This document shows positions 50,036 through 59,552 of a stretch of DNA of 64,000 nt, in pieces; position 1 is the first letter of the stretch, and every line of letters begins with the position of its first letter. The notes beneath the pieces are model-generated. The model was not told the origin of the DNA and did no database searches. It saw only the letters and a list, made by a program, of their open reading frames with translations. Made by a program: the position numbers and the translations under genes. Source of the stretch: JAWLDA01 sp041686855 (GTDB lineage Bacteria; Bacillota; Limnochordia; DTU080; RSA5). Location of the stretch: the NCBI GenBank assembly GCA_041686855.1, contig JAWLDA010000003.1, positions 248,001-312,000 of the forward strand, in the 5' to 3' direction.

Positions 50036-51220
50036 TCAGGAGCCGCCGACGAAACGGAGGAAGAACCGTGCGATGAGTTGCATCGCTGAAGCCCGCTCGA
50101 CGCTGCGACTAGCGACCAGCGGAATCCGGCCGACCTCTTCCCCACTGATCGATGCGGCCAGATAACCGAGGACCTCTCCCTCGGCGATAGGCGCCACCAG
50201 TTGCCGCGTGTAGACAATCTCGGTCTCAGGTTCGACGTTTGCCTCTTTCTCCATCGAGATGACGAGCTCATCGGCCGCTGTGACTCCCAGGGCAGGCTCC
50301 TTGGCCTTATTGATCTCGACCTCCGCCACCTGAGCGCCCTTATCGGCAACGTGTACCGCGCGCAACCGTGAGAATCCGTAGTCCAATATGCGGCGAATGT
50401 CGCTGTCGCGCTGTTGACTCGTGGGCGCCCCCAAAGTGACCGCGATCAGGCGGACGCCATCACGCTCCGCGGATGCCGCCAGACAGTAACCGGCTTCACT
50501 CGTCATCCCCGTCTTGATTCCTGTAAGGCCACGGTACGTATTGAGAAGCTTGTTGTAATTCCACAGCACCGGACGTTGAATGGTCTCAGGGCGCATGGTA
50601 ACAGGCCCCCAGGTCGAGACGATCTCCGTAAACCGAGGCAGTTGCATGGCGTAACGGGCCAATACCGCGAGGTCGTAGGCTGTGGTCACGTGCGGCCCCT
50701 CTTTCCCCACTGAATTCGGCGGCAGGCCGGAGGGATTGGCAAACGTAGTGTTTCTCATCCCCAACTCTTTGGCTTTTGCGTTCATCGCATCGACAAAAGC
50801 CGGCTCGGAGCCTGCCAGGTGCTCGGCCACTGCCACCGCCCCATCATTTGCGGATCCTACTGCAATCGCAAAGAGTAGATCCTCCAAGGGCATCTGTTCT
50901 CCGGGCTCCAACCAGATCTGGGTGCCACCCATACCGGCCGCATAGTCGCTGACACTTACCAACTCTTCATACGTCGCGCGCCCATCCCGGATCGCCTCCA
51001 GCGCGAGGGTGAGCGTCATCATCTTGGTGACGCTCGCGGGTGGCAGTTGTTCGTGCGCATTCATCTCATAGAGAATCCGACCGGAGTGAAAGTCCATCAA
51101 CACGGCGGATTTCGAGTTGAGATCAAACTCCTGCGCCTCGGAGGCACCCAAACCGGGAAATGTCACCAATAGGGCGACGAGCGCCGCCAATCCGATCCAA
51201 CGCCAGGATTCCTTCCGCAT
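50036..51220 (-). CDS. dacF: D-alanyl-D-alanine carboxypeptidase, DacF-like
   Basis: Low-molecular-weight penicillin-binding protein trimming peptidoglycan stems. The 394 residues comprise a signal peptide (about 7-29), Ser63-x-x-Lys66 in PPASVTKMM, the SxN motif in VGSANDGAVA and KTG in LTGIKTGMTSEAG. A C-terminal PBP5-type domain ends in an amphipathic anchor (SAMQLIARFFLRFVGGS). ATG 51220 has GGAGG eight bases upstream. It is the first gene behind the SigH-type promoter and heads the spoIIA operon, as in B. subtilis. Confidence 0.95.
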   Translation of the reverse strand: MRKESWRWIGLAALVALLVTFPGLGASEAQEFDLNSKSAVLMDFHSGRILYEMNAHEQLPPASVTKMMTLTLALEAIRDGRATYEELVSVSDYAAGMGGTQIWLEPGEQMPLEDLLFAIAVGSANDGAVAVAEHLAGSEPAFVDAMNAKAKELGMRNTTFANPSGLPPNSVGKEGPHVTTAYDLAVLARYAMQLPRFTEIVSTWGPVTMRPETIQRPVLWNYNKLLNTYRGLTGIKTGMTSEAGYCLAASAERDGVRLIAVTLGAPTSQQRDSDIRRILDYGFSRLRAVHVADKGAQVAEVEINKAKEPALGVTAADELVISMEKEANVEPETEIVYTRQLVAPIAEGEVLGYLAASISGEEVGRIPLVASRSVERASAMQLIARFFLRFVGGS

Positions 51221-51320
51221 TCTACCGACCTCCAAGTGCGTGTTCCCACATGCGTCACGTCGCATGCGGCATCCGCCGTGCCATGGTCGAGGATGCCACC
51301 CGACTTCTCGGCACTTCATG

Positions 51321-51350
51321 ATATTCGTCCACCTAGGCACGTATTCCTAA
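51321..51350 (-). promoter_or_regulatory. SigH-type promoter of dacF-spoIIAA-spoIIAB-sigF
   Basis: On the minus strand TTAGGAATA (complement of 51342-51350), a 12-base spacer and GACGAATAT (complement of 51321-51329). This matches the SigH consensus RNAGGAWWW-N11/12-RNMGAATWW at all but the first base. It lies in the gap between pdp and dacF, about 100 bases before the dacF start. Confidence 0.85.
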
Positions 51351-51364
51351 TTGAGGTGTCGCTA

Positions 51365-52672
51365 TCACTCGACGCGATGTATGAGCAATGCAGGCGCCGG
51401 GCTCTCTCGCTTGGGGCCGATCTCGAAGGCCTCTCTCAGCCGTGCCTCGGCGGAGCCGGCCGCCTCGTCATTTCGAGCGACCACTTCGACCAGCGGCTCT
51501 CCCAAAGTGACGTGATCCCCCACTTTCTTACGGAGTCGCACTCCGACGTGGGGGTCAATCTCATCGTCCTTTGTCGCCCGTCCGGCGCCAAGACTCATCG
51601 CTACCAAGCCAACTTCTAAGCCGTCGATGCACTCGATGCCCCCGGAGACCTCGGCGTGCACCGTCCTCGTCACGTACCCTTCAGGATGAGCCTCGTTCTT
51701 CATCCGTGAAAGGGCAGTAAGATTCCCACCTTGAGCGGCGATCATGCGCTCGAATACGTCGTACGCGGCACCAGACGCCAGGGCGTCGGCCAGGCGCGTG
51801 CGCCCCTCGTTCAAGTCGCAGGCCACCCTCCCCAAAACGAGCATCTCAGCTCCGAGCTCGACGCACAACTCCCTCAAGTCAGGCGGACCTGCGCCTTGAA
51901 GCGTCTCGACGGCTTCGTACACCTCAAGGAGGTTACCGACGGCCCATCCGAGCGGTTGATCCATCCGAGTCACCCATGCGACCGCGGGGCGCCCTACTCC
52001 TTTGGCAATGGCGACCATTGTTTCGGCCAGCTTGAGCGCGTCGGACTTCGATTTCATAAAGGCCGCTCGCCCTACCTTCACATCGAGGAGGATTGCATCA
52101 GCGCCGGCAGCAATCTTCTTGCTCATCACGCTCGCGGCAACGAGAGGGATACTCTCGACCGTCGCCGTTACATCGCGCAATGCGTACAGCTTCTTGTCCG
52201 CCGGTGTAAGGTTGGCTGTCTGGCCACAAACCACAGCTCCGATCTGTTGTAGTTGAGCTAAGAACGCCCCTTGGCTGAGATCGGTGCGCACTCCGGGAAT
52301 CGACTCCAGTTTGTCAAGCGTGCCACCGGTGTAGCCCAACCCGCGCCCGGACATCTTGGCGACGCCCAGTCCACTCGCGGCGACGGCAGGAATTAGTACA
52401 AGAGTCGTTTTATCACCGACCCCACCCGTTGAGTGCTTGTCCACTTTCGCGCCCTGAACTGGACTGAGGTCGAGCTGATCGCCTGACGCGACCATCGCCT
52501 TGGTCAACGCGGTGGTCTCCGACTCGTCCATTCCGCGCAAACAAATCGCCATCAACAGGGCTGACATTTGGTAATCCGGGATGGCGCCTGCGCTGTACTC
52601 CGAAATGGTCCAGCGTATCTCGGCGTCTGATAGGACGCCACCGTCTCTCTTTTTAGCTATGATGTCAAACAT
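51365..52672 (-). CDS. pdp: Pyrimidine-nucleoside phosphorylase
   Basis: Phosphorolyses (deoxy)uridine/thymidine to base plus sugar-1-phosphate. The 435 residues hold the family signature KHSTGGVGDKTTL (phosphate site), the catalytic Lys region KMSGRGLGYTGGTLDKLE, and the C-terminal alpha/beta domain VGLRLRKKVGD-like segment before VEVVARN. ATG 52672 aligns with the family start MFDIIAKKRDGG. A GTG at 52744, just after the deoB stop, would add 24 residues. In B. subtilis the neighbouring position holds pupG; here a pyrimidine enzyme takes its place. Confidence 0.94.
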   Translation of the reverse strand: MFDIIAKKRDGGVLSDAEIRWTISEYSAGAIPDYQMSALLMAICLRGMDESETTALTKAMVASGDQLDLSPVQGAKVDKHSTGGVGDKTTLVLIPAVAASGLGVAKMSGRGLGYTGGTLDKLESIPGVRTDLSQGAFLAQLQQIGAVVCGQTANLTPADKKLYALRDVTATVESIPLVAASVMSKKIAAGADAILLDVKVGRAAFMKSKSDALKLAETMVAIAKGVGRPAVAWVTRMDQPLGWAVGNLLEVYEAVETLQGAGPPDLRELCVELGAEMLVLGRVACDLNEGRTRLADALASGAAYDVFERMIAAQGGNLTALSRMKNEAHPEGYVTRTVHAEVSGGIECIDGLEVGLVAMSLGAGRATKDDEIDPHVGVRLRKKVGDHVTLGEPLVEVVARNDEAAGSAEARLREAFEIGPKRESPAPALLIHRVE

Positions 52673-52759
52673 GCGAAAGGTAGGTTGAGCCACCGACTCC
52701 ACTCCCCCGGTGCATCTCGGTGCTTTAGAACACTCGGACGACACATCCGACAGCTAAGG

Positions 52760-53980
52760 CTACTCCCGGCGTTGTATGAGTGGCCAGAAACTCTCCCCGT
52801 GCTCCAGCGCCACAATGTGTAGCGCGTCGGCAACGGTCGCACCGAGATCCGCAAAGGTCGGGCGCACCCCTAAATCGACACCGGGTTGGATACGAGGCCC
52901 GCAGATGAGGAGTGGAACGAGTTCGCGCGAATGATCCGTGCTGGGCGTCGTCGGATCGCATCCGTGGTCAGCTACGATGACGAGCGCATCGTGCTCTCCG
53001 AGCGCGGCGATCAACTCGGGCACGCGTGCATCAAACGCTTCGAGACCTCGGGCGTAGCCCACGGGATCATTGCGGTGCCCCCACAAGGCATCGAAGTCGA
53101 CGCAGTTCGCGAAGACGATGCCACGACCGTTCAGGCCGCGCAAATGAGCCAAGGCCTGGTCGACCCCCTCCATGTTATTGGCGGTGTGGGTCGAGTGCGT
53201 GACGCCGCGGCCAGCGAAGATGTCGACAATCTTCCCGATGGCATGCACCTGTAACCCAGCTCCGACCGCTTGGTCGAGTAGCGTGGGCGCCGGTGGCTCG
53301 AGGCTGAAATCCTTGCGATCTGCCGTGCGGACAAACTCCCCGGGCGAGCCTGTGAAAGGACGGGCAATGACGCGTCCGACGGCGTGCTTGCCAACCAGCA
53401 ACTCACGTGCTAGCATACACATCGCGTAAAGGTCGTCCACTGAGATGACGTCGATATGTGCGGCAATCTGAAAGACGCTGTCGGCCGATGTGTAGACGAT
53501 CGGTCGACCCGAGGCGACGTGCTCAGCGCCCAACGCCTCGATGATTTGAGTGCCGGAAGCCACCCGATTCCCAAGTACCTTCCGGCCGATGCGGGCCTCA
53601 AATGCCTCGATCAACTCGGGTGGGAAGCCGTTGGGATATGTAGGAAAAGGGGAGTCAAGCGGGACGCCCATCAGCTCCCAATGGCCTGTCGTGGTGTCCT
53701 TGCCCCGCGACACCTCTCTCATGCGACCGTAGGCGCCTTGGGTGTCCGCGCGGGGCGGTACACCCTCGATGGTCGTCAAGTTCCCGAGCCCGAGCCTCTC
53801 CAAATGCGGTAGGCTGAGGCCACCAACGGCCCGCGCTGTATTTGCGAGTGTGTTGCTCCCCTCATCCCCGAACTCGTTCGCGTCAGGTGCGTCGCCCACC
53901 CCAACGCTGTCCAGGACGATGATGAGGACACGGTCAAGTCGTTCAGCCCGCTGAGTCGGGCGCTTCGTCTGAGCGGTCAC
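52760..53980 (-). CDS. deoB: Phosphopentomutase
   Basis: Interconverts (deoxy)ribose-1- and -5-phosphate, completing nucleoside salvage begun by the phosphorylase downstream. The 406-residue alkaline-phosphatase-fold enzyme shows the metal-binding start IIVLDSVGVGDAPDA, the nucleophile region DEGSNTLANTA, KDTTTGHWELMG and the late metal site VIVADHGCDPTTPSTDHSRE. GTG 53980 has AAGGGG nine bases upstream. Its position before pdp and dacF matches drm in Bacillus. Confidence 0.97.
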   Translation of the reverse strand: MTAQTKRPTQRAERLDRVLIIVLDSVGVGDAPDANEFGDEGSNTLANTARAVGGLSLPHLERLGLGNLTTIEGVPPRADTQGAYGRMREVSRGKDTTTGHWELMGVPLDSPFPTYPNGFPPELIEAFEARIGRKVLGNRVASGTQIIEALGAEHVASGRPIVYTSADSVFQIAAHIDVISVDDLYAMCMLARELLVGKHAVGRVIARPFTGSPGEFVRTADRKDFSLEPPAPTLLDQAVGAGLQVHAIGKIVDIFAGRGVTHSTHTANNMEGVDQALAHLRGLNGRGIVFANCVDFDALWGHRNDPVGYARGLEAFDARVPELIAALGEHDALVIVADHGCDPTTPSTDHSRELVPLLICGPRIQPGVDLGVRPTFADLGATVADALHIVALEHGESFWPLIQRRE

Positions 53981-54090
53981 TCGTACAGCCCCTTCTTCAG
54001 GTACGCTGTATTGTCGTAGTGCTTCACGTTCTCTAAGCTTCCCTATCTCACCTGCCCCAAAGCAGCGAGTGGAGCGTTATCGCGCGCTTG

Positions 54091-54741
54091 TTAGGCGCGA
54101 ATGTAGCCAGAGAATGTCTCGATCAGCACCGGCGACACATTTCCCTGCACCCATACGGAGCACGCGATCATGCCGGCGGCAATCAGTGTAAGGAGTGTGG
54201 CCGTCGCCAACTGCGAGAAGATGCCACCTTCATGGCGGCGCCCTGCCAAGAGCTTCACCGCCCCCAAGGAGAAGGTGACGGCGGCGCCACTAGCCAAGAA
54301 TACGGCCGGAATCGCGAAGAGAGACTGCGGCAAAATGCCGACAAACGCCAAAAGCAGACCGCGAAATGAGAGTTGATCAAAGAGGAATACGAGCGTAAAC
54401 CCAAGAGCGAAGCCGCGTAAAAATACGAGTGCAAGGATGACCGGCGCCCCCAAAATAGTCAGCCCCAATAGCCAGGGAAGGAGCGCTCCGCGCAGGGCTT
54501 GCGGAAGGACTGCGCCCGCCGTCGACTGAGGGGCGGCTTCGTCCGATGCACCGCCTACGTACACCAGGTATCCGTCAAGGAAAGCCGAAAGTTCCGCGCG
54601 ACTCTCGTCATGTATCACTCCGACTGCAATTCCACCTGCCACGCATCCCAAACCAAAGAGGGCTACGACAAGTGCGTAGATCACGATCCGACTGCGAAAG
54701 TACTCAAGAAATTGCGTGCCTACGATGCCGACTGCGGACAT
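54091..54741 (-). CDS. spoIIM: Stage II sporulation protein M
   Basis: Membrane component of the DMP complex (with SpoIID and SpoIIP) that remodels septal peptidoglycan during engulfment. The 216 residues have five predicted helices, the N-terminal YFRSRIVIYALVVALFGLGCVAGG and the central PWLLGLTILGAPVILALVFLRGFALGFTLVFL typical of SpoIIM. The neighbours endoQ and deoB fit the Bacillus order. About 110 bases separate it from deoB. Confidence 0.94.
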   Translation of the reverse strand: MSAVGIVGTQFLEYFRSRIVIYALVVALFGLGCVAGGIAVGVIHDESRAELSAFLDGYLVYVGGASDEAAPQSTAGAVLPQALRGALLPWLLGLTILGAPVILALVFLRGFALGFTLVFLFDQLSFRGLLLAFVGILPQSLFAIPAVFLASGAAVTFSLGAVKLLAGRRHEGGIFSQLATATLLTLIAAGMIACSVWVQGNVSPVLIETFSGYIRA

Positions 54742-54850
54742 GGAAGCTCACCATCCTGGGAGGGAATACCCATTCGCGCCCGGCGGCTAGGGCTTATCCA
54801 CATCCACCGACGCATTCCATCGTATGCCCCAAGACGGCTGAATATGAATG

Positions 54851-56053
54851 TCACTCGGTATCACGTAAGCAGGCTACCCGTCCATACGCGCCGCCGCCAC
54901 CCGATTGCAAAGCCAATCGCCCATTCCGCGCCGACACGATCGCCGCTGCCACACGCGCGGGGACCACTTCGGCAAGTTGTTCCGGTGTGACACGATGTAA
55001 GATGTCCATCTCCGTGCCAAACGCGTTCAACAAACGATCCATCGTGCGGGCGCCCACGCCCGGGACGAACTCCAGCGGCACTTGGTGAACATACCCAGGT
55101 CGCTCCCTGAGTGCCGTCGCGGCTTCAGCAGCCGAGCGATCCGCAATCTCCTCAAGGCGATCGTGCACGCCGACGGTCATGTCGTTGGCGCCACAGTGGG
55201 GACAATGACGGTCAGCTTTCAAGGGGATGCGGCGATCGCAGCGGTGACACCACGTAAGATGGTACTTTCCGAGGCGCGGATCGAGCCCGTAGTTGTTTAC
55301 CACGCCGCCCGATTCTCTCACGAGTGCACGCCTGAGTCCTGCAAAGCTGACACTGTCGACACGCAGGCGGTTGTACTCCCTACCGATTCGTTTGAGCGAG
55401 TGTGCGTCGGAATTGCTGAGGAACGAGATAGCGTCAAGTTCGCTGATGCGAGAGGCCATTGCGGTGTCGGCGCTCAAACCAAGCTCTACCGCGGCAATCG
55501 CCGAGGCGGCCTGCGGAAACGAGGTGTACAGGCTCGAGCTGCAGTGGCCGTAGTACCCTTTGTGCGGTGTGAAGACGTGAGCGGGGACGAATAGCCCCCC
55601 GACATCGTGAGCGAGTTCGAGCAATTCAGCCGCTCGGAGTCGGGCCTTTTGCGAGCTGAGCTGCCGATTGGTAACGTGCGGTGCGAGCGCGTCGGAGAAG
55701 GATCGAGCCGCCTCGTAGTTCGGCAGATATGTGAGGAAATGCGCCTCATTGCCGTGGGCGTTCGCACCAACCTCCGCTGCAAGGATGACTGTGAGTCGAT
55801 CGCGATACCGGAGTCCTCCGCCGTTCACTGGTAACATTTCGCCTTGCTCGATCATTGTCGCCACGTCGGCCAAGACACCGACACTCGCACAATCGACAAT
55901 ACCCACCATGTCGAGCCCCTTGCGCTCTGCCGCCTCTTCCAAAATACTCGGAAATGTGAGGCGGTCCGAAGCCGCGATTTTAACAGGAGCTCCTGAGGTG
56001 GTGCGCCCAATGTGCACGTGTAAATCCGCAAAGATCTCAATCAATGGACTCAC
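54851..56053 (-). CDS. Endonuclease Q-type DNA repair nuclease (PHP domain)
   Basis: Predicted to nick DNA 5' of deaminated bases. The 400 residues begin with the PHP metal site FADLHVHIG and have further ligands in EVGANAHGNEAHFL and SNSDAHSLKRIG. A zinc-ribbon of type CHRCDRRIP...CPHC lies at about 280-300, and a C-terminal helix-hairpin-helix at VPGVGARTMDRLLNAFG. This domain order is that of EndoQ, whose Bacillus gene yqxK also sits near spoIIM. GTG 56053 overlaps the end of the DUF3866 gene by 17 bases. Confidence 0.9.
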   Translation of the reverse strand: MSPLIEIFADLHVHIGRTTSGAPVKIAASDRLTFPSILEEAAERKGLDMVGIVDCASVGVLADVATMIEQGEMLPVNGGGLRYRDRLTVILAAEVGANAHGNEAHFLTYLPNYEAARSFSDALAPHVTNRQLSSQKARLRAAELLELAHDVGGLFVPAHVFTPHKGYYGHCSSSLYTSFPQAASAIAAVELGLSADTAMASRISELDAISFLSNSDAHSLKRIGREYNRLRVDSVSFAGLRRALVRESGGVVNNYGLDPRLGKYHLTWCHRCDRRIPLKADRHCPHCGANDMTVGVHDRLEEIADRSAAEAATALRERPGYVHQVPLEFVPGVGARTMDRLLNAFGTEMDILHRVTPEQLAEVVPARVAAAIVSARNGRLALQSGGGGAYGRVACLRDTE

Positions 56054-57146
56054 GTCGCAGCTCAGATTTTAACAAGCGCAGCGCAGACGCTCCGGCCGCC
56101 GCAGTGATCCAGAAGAAGTACGGATCTTCGGCGTCGCTCCGCCCCATGGTCGTCACACGAATATCGTGTCTCTCGAGCAGAGCTCGGGCCACTGCGTACG
56201 CGCCTTTACCGTCTTCCCACACGACCTGGTGGCCACGAGCGGCGATCAAATCCGCTTGGCGCCGAACACGGTCGGTCAGCGTTTGAGTGGGGGCACTGCT
56301 TAGCGGGACTCTCACTGGCGTTTGGGTAAAGCGTGTCAGCGCGGTTATTGAGTGATGGCTGATCCCTTGATGACGCTCCCGTGCGTCAGCGCCGCTGGCA
56401 CGCACGATGCCGATGGGAGCGGCGCCCAACGCCCCTGCGGTATCCAGGAGAGGCCCCTGTTCGAGGGCCGTCGTGCCCAGGGATGTCCCAGTGCCCACGA
56501 CCCCGGGACCCATTGCTGCAATGATCACGTCGGCCTTTGCCACAGCTTTAGCCGCAGCAAAGGCAGATTGCGGCGTAACGGTCTCAAACTCACCGCCGAA
56601 CGCATGCCCGGTCGTCAGGACCGCGTCGATCACTCCGTTCGCGCGTAGCTTACGTGCCAAACGAGAGAAGGCCGCAGGTAGAGCGGCCCCATCCGTCATG
56701 ATATAGGCGATCCGTGCGCCCGGCGCCGAGGAGCGGATTACGCCGGCTACGATCGGAAGCTGACTATGCAACGTCCCAACCAGCGCCGGCATCTCCTCAA
56801 GATCGGGAATCCCCTCCATCTCGGATCGGTATGGGCTTCCCTCTTCTTCAACGGTCTGCACGCTCACTTGAGAGGGCGTATACCGTACTTTCATAATGTG
56901 GCCCTGTCCGCAGAAATCCTGCGTGCGGCCACTTACAGCCATTACGAAGTGGTACCCACCCGTGCCTAAACCCAAGGCGACTGCTGTGGTATTGAGTACC
57001 ACCTCATCGCCCACCTCGAGCGGACCCGTCAATGCATGAATGCTGATGGCGCGCTCATGGAGATGGCTCTCTATCTCGACGAGCGCCTCTGTGAACGCGT
57101 CGTGTCGGGCGACGATCTCCACCACCCGACCGTTGCGCACACGCAC
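56037..57146 (-). CDS. DUF3866 family protein
   Basis: A protein of about 369 residues of the DUF3866 family, common beside spoIIM/endoQ in Bacillota but uncharacterised. It has a beta-barrel-like N-terminus (VVEIVARHDAFTEALVEIE, EVGDEVVLNTTAVALGLGTGGYHFVMA) and a Rossmann-like second half (VIAAMGPGVVGTGTSLGTTALEQG). I choose GTG 57146 because it fits the family N-terminus and leaves no overlap with pnp. An ATG at 57305 would add a 53-residue low-complexity tail lying within the end of pnp. Confidence 0.82.
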   Translation of the reverse strand: MRVRNGRVVEIVARHDAFTEALVEIESHLHERAISIHALTGPLEVGDEVVLNTTAVALGLGTGGYHFVMAVSGRTQDFCGQGHIMKVRYTPSQVSVQTVEEEGSPYRSEMEGIPDLEEMPALVGTLHSQLPIVAGVIRSSAPGARIAYIMTDGAALPAAFSRLARKLRANGVIDAVLTTGHAFGGEFETVTPQSAFAAAKAVAKADVIIAAMGPGVVGTGTSLGTTALEQGPLLDTAGALGAAPIGIVRASGADARERHQGISHHSITALTRFTQTPVRVPLSSAPTQTLTDRVRRQADLIAARGHQVVWEDGKGAYAVARALLERHDIRVTTMGRSDAEDPYFFWITAAAGASALRLLKSELRRESID

Positions 57147-57207
57147 GAGGCCATCGCCTTTTCTCGTTTCACTCGAAGCCAACGCTCCGACTCCTCCGGC
57201 CGGCGTT

Positions 57208-59421
57208 TTATCGACCTCGGGGAGATCCCGAGCGTCCGGGAGAGCGCCGGGGTCCTCGCCCCTCGCTGCGTCCGCCTTCGCCGCGCCCACCTTCGTGGCG
57301 TCCATTCTCTTCTTCGGCGGTCATCCCCTCAGGAAGCGGCAGGAGCGCTTTGCGCGAGAGATTGATGCGGCCGAGGTTGTCGATCTCCGTCACTTTTACT
57401 TCGAGCTCATCGCCAACATTCACGACGTCTTCCACCTTCCCGACTCGCTCGTGAGCGAGTTTAGAGATGTGGACGAGCCCTTCTTTTCCTGGGAGGATCT
57501 CCACGAAAGCGCCGAAGTTCATAATCCGGGTCACCTTACCGGAGTACACTGCGCCGACCTCGACTTCCCGAGTGAGATTCTCGATCATCTGAACCGCCTT
57601 GCGCGTCCCCTCTTCGATCGCCGAGGCGATAAAGATGCGGCCGTCGTCCTCTACGTCGATTTGAACGCCCGTCTCTTCAACGATCTTGCGGATGATCTTT
57701 CCACCCGGTCCGATCACGTCCCTGATCTTGTCCACGGGAATGTTGAGCGTCGTGATGCGCGGCGCCCAACGTGAGAGCGCATCACGCGGCTCGTCGATCG
57801 TCTCGAGCATCCGCTCGAGAATGTACAAACGGCCCACTCGAGCCTGGTCCAGTGCGTTCTTGAGGATCGTACGATCGACGCCGCTGATCTTGATATCCAT
57901 TTGAAGCGCAGTGACACCTTCACGGCTGCCGGCCACTTTAAAGTCCATGTCGCCGAGGTGATCTTCGATCCCTTGGATGTCTGAAAGGACGGCCACTCGG
58001 TCGTTGTGCTTCACGAGTCCCATCGCAATACCCGCCACCGGCCGTTTGATCGGCACTCCAGCATCCATTAGCGAGAGTGTGCTGCCACAGACGCTCGCTT
58101 GGGAGGTCGAACCGTTCGACGAGAGCACTTCGGAGACGAGGCGCATGGTATATGGGAACTCTTCGGCACTGGGAATGACGGGTAGAAGCGCCCGTTCAGC
58201 CAAGGCGCCATGACCCACTTCCCGCCGTCCCGGGGAGCGCATCGGTCGAGTCTCGCCAACCGAGAACGCAGGAAAGTTGTAGTGGTGGATGTAACGCTTG
58301 CGGTCCTCTTCGCCCAAATCGTCGATGATCTGCTCATCCGACTTGAGTCCGAGCGTACAAATCGTCGCCACCTGTGTCTGACCGCGCTGAAAGATGGCCG
58401 AACCGTGCACGCGCGGTAAGAAGCCGACACTGCTACTGATGGGCCGGATTTCGTCGTGCTTACGGCCATCGGGACGAACGCCGTCGACCGTGATCATGGA
58501 GCGTACTTGATCTTTTAGGAGCTTGTCAAAGACGTTAAAGATGTCCTTGCGCTTCTCAGAGTACGCCTCTTGGCCAAACGCCTCTATGTATTCGGATTCG
58601 AGGCGCTCCTTGAGCGCCGAGACGCTCGCCTCCCGCTGCTGTTTCTCGACGCTTTGCACGGCGTCGACGAGCGGCTCCGCCACGAGGTCTCGCACCCAGC
58701 TCGCTACGTCGGGATCAACTTCGTACAAGTTGACTTCGACTTTCTCGTTGCCCACCTCTTGGCGCATACGATCCTGCAACGCGATAACCTTTTTGATCTC
58801 ATCGTGCCCAAACATGATCGCGTCGAGCATGCGCTCTTCAGGCATCTCGTTCGCGCCTGCTTCAACCATCATGACGGCGTCTCTCGTCCCCGCCACCACA
58901 AGGTCGAGCTCGGTTAATTCGCTTTGTTCGACGGTAGGGTTCACGATGAACTCGCCGTCGATCATCCCCACACGCACACCTGCCACGGGACCGTCAAACG
59001 GGATGTCAGAGATCGTCAACGCTGCCGACGCGCCGATCATAGCAGGAATGTCAGCCGCATTATCCTTGTCGAGCGACATCACGGTCGCCACCACTTGAAC
59101 GTCGTTGCGGAAGCCGTCGGGGAACAGCGGGCGCAAGGAGCGGTCAATCATTCGCGCGGACAGTGTTGCATGCTCTCCGGGACGGCCTTCACGCTTAAAA
59201 AAGCCCCCGGGAATTCGTCCGATCGCATACATTCTCTCTTCGTAGTCGACCAAGAGGGGGAAGAAATCGATCCCCTCACGCGGGTCCTGCATGGTCGCCG
59301 TCACCAAGACGACTGTCTCACCGTAGCGCACCAGGACGGTTCCGTTCGCTTGTTCAGCGAGTTCGCCAGTCTCTAAGGCTAACGTGCGACCTCCCATCTC
59401 CATTTCGAAAATGCGTTTCAT
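57208..59421 (-). CDS. pnp: Polyribonucleotide nucleotidyltransferase
   Basis: 3'-5' phosphorolytic RNase. The 737 residues contain two RNase PH cores (VRYGETVVLVTATMQ; FQRGQTQVATICTLG), an all-helical linker, a KH domain (IRDVIGPGGKIIRKIVEETG) and an S1 domain (VGAVYSGKVTRIMNFGAFVEI). A Gly/Arg/Glu-rich C-terminal tail of about 35 residues follows. It starts at ATG 59421, after the rpsO palindrome. Confidence 0.98.
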   Translation of the reverse strand: MKRIFEMEMGGRTLALETGELAEQANGTVLVRYGETVVLVTATMQDPREGIDFFPLLVDYEERMYAIGRIPGGFFKREGRPGEHATLSARMIDRSLRPLFPDGFRNDVQVVATVMSLDKDNAADIPAMIGASAALTISDIPFDGPVAGVRVGMIDGEFIVNPTVEQSELTELDLVVAGTRDAVMMVEAGANEMPEERMLDAIMFGHDEIKKVIALQDRMRQEVGNEKVEVNLYEVDPDVASWVRDLVAEPLVDAVQSVEKQQREASVSALKERLESEYIEAFGQEAYSEKRKDIFNVFDKLLKDQVRSMITVDGVRPDGRKHDEIRPISSSVGFLPRVHGSAIFQRGQTQVATICTLGLKSDEQIIDDLGEEDRKRYIHHYNFPAFSVGETRPMRSPGRREVGHGALAERALLPVIPSAEEFPYTMRLVSEVLSSNGSTSQASVCGSTLSLMDAGVPIKRPVAGIAMGLVKHNDRVAVLSDIQGIEDHLGDMDFKVAGSREGVTALQMDIKISGVDRTILKNALDQARVGRLYILERMLETIDEPRDALSRWAPRITTLNIPVDKIRDVIGPGGKIIRKIVEETGVQIDVEDDGRIFIASAIEEGTRKAVQMIENLTREVEVGAVYSGKVTRIMNFGAFVEILPGKEGLVHISKLAHERVGKVEDVVNVGDELEVKVTEIDNLGRINLSRKALLPLPEGMTAEEENGRHEGGRGEGGRSEGRGPRRSPGRSGSPRGR

Positions 59422-59521
59422 TAAATGCTACCTCCTGTATTCTCCACCGTTAACTTGTCCATGTCAGGGGCGGTTCAAACCTATTCAGAGGGGATGATTG
59501 AGGATTTAGTGCGCTACCAAA

Positions 59522-59547
59522 GAGAGGGCGGGGTACCCCGCCCTCTC
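59522..59547. terminator. 26-bp perfect palindrome after rpsO
   Basis: GAGAGGGCGGGG meets its exact complement CCCCGCCCTCTC around a TA centre, five bases after the rpsO stop. On the minus strand TCTTTGG follows, so it may act as a partial terminator or RNase processing site between rpsO and pnp. Confidence 0.7.
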
Positions 59548-59552
59548 CAAGA

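Noticed and set aside
49870..50349. Upstream extension of the spoIIAA frame
   Set aside because: The extension overlaps dacF in a different frame and is Arg/Ser-rich without domain; ATG 49869 gives the family length and a ribosome-binding site.
57040..57774. 244-codon open frame on the plus strand
   Set aside because: Covers the C-terminal S1/KH part of pnp and the start of the DUF3866 gene in antisense; no ribosome-binding site.
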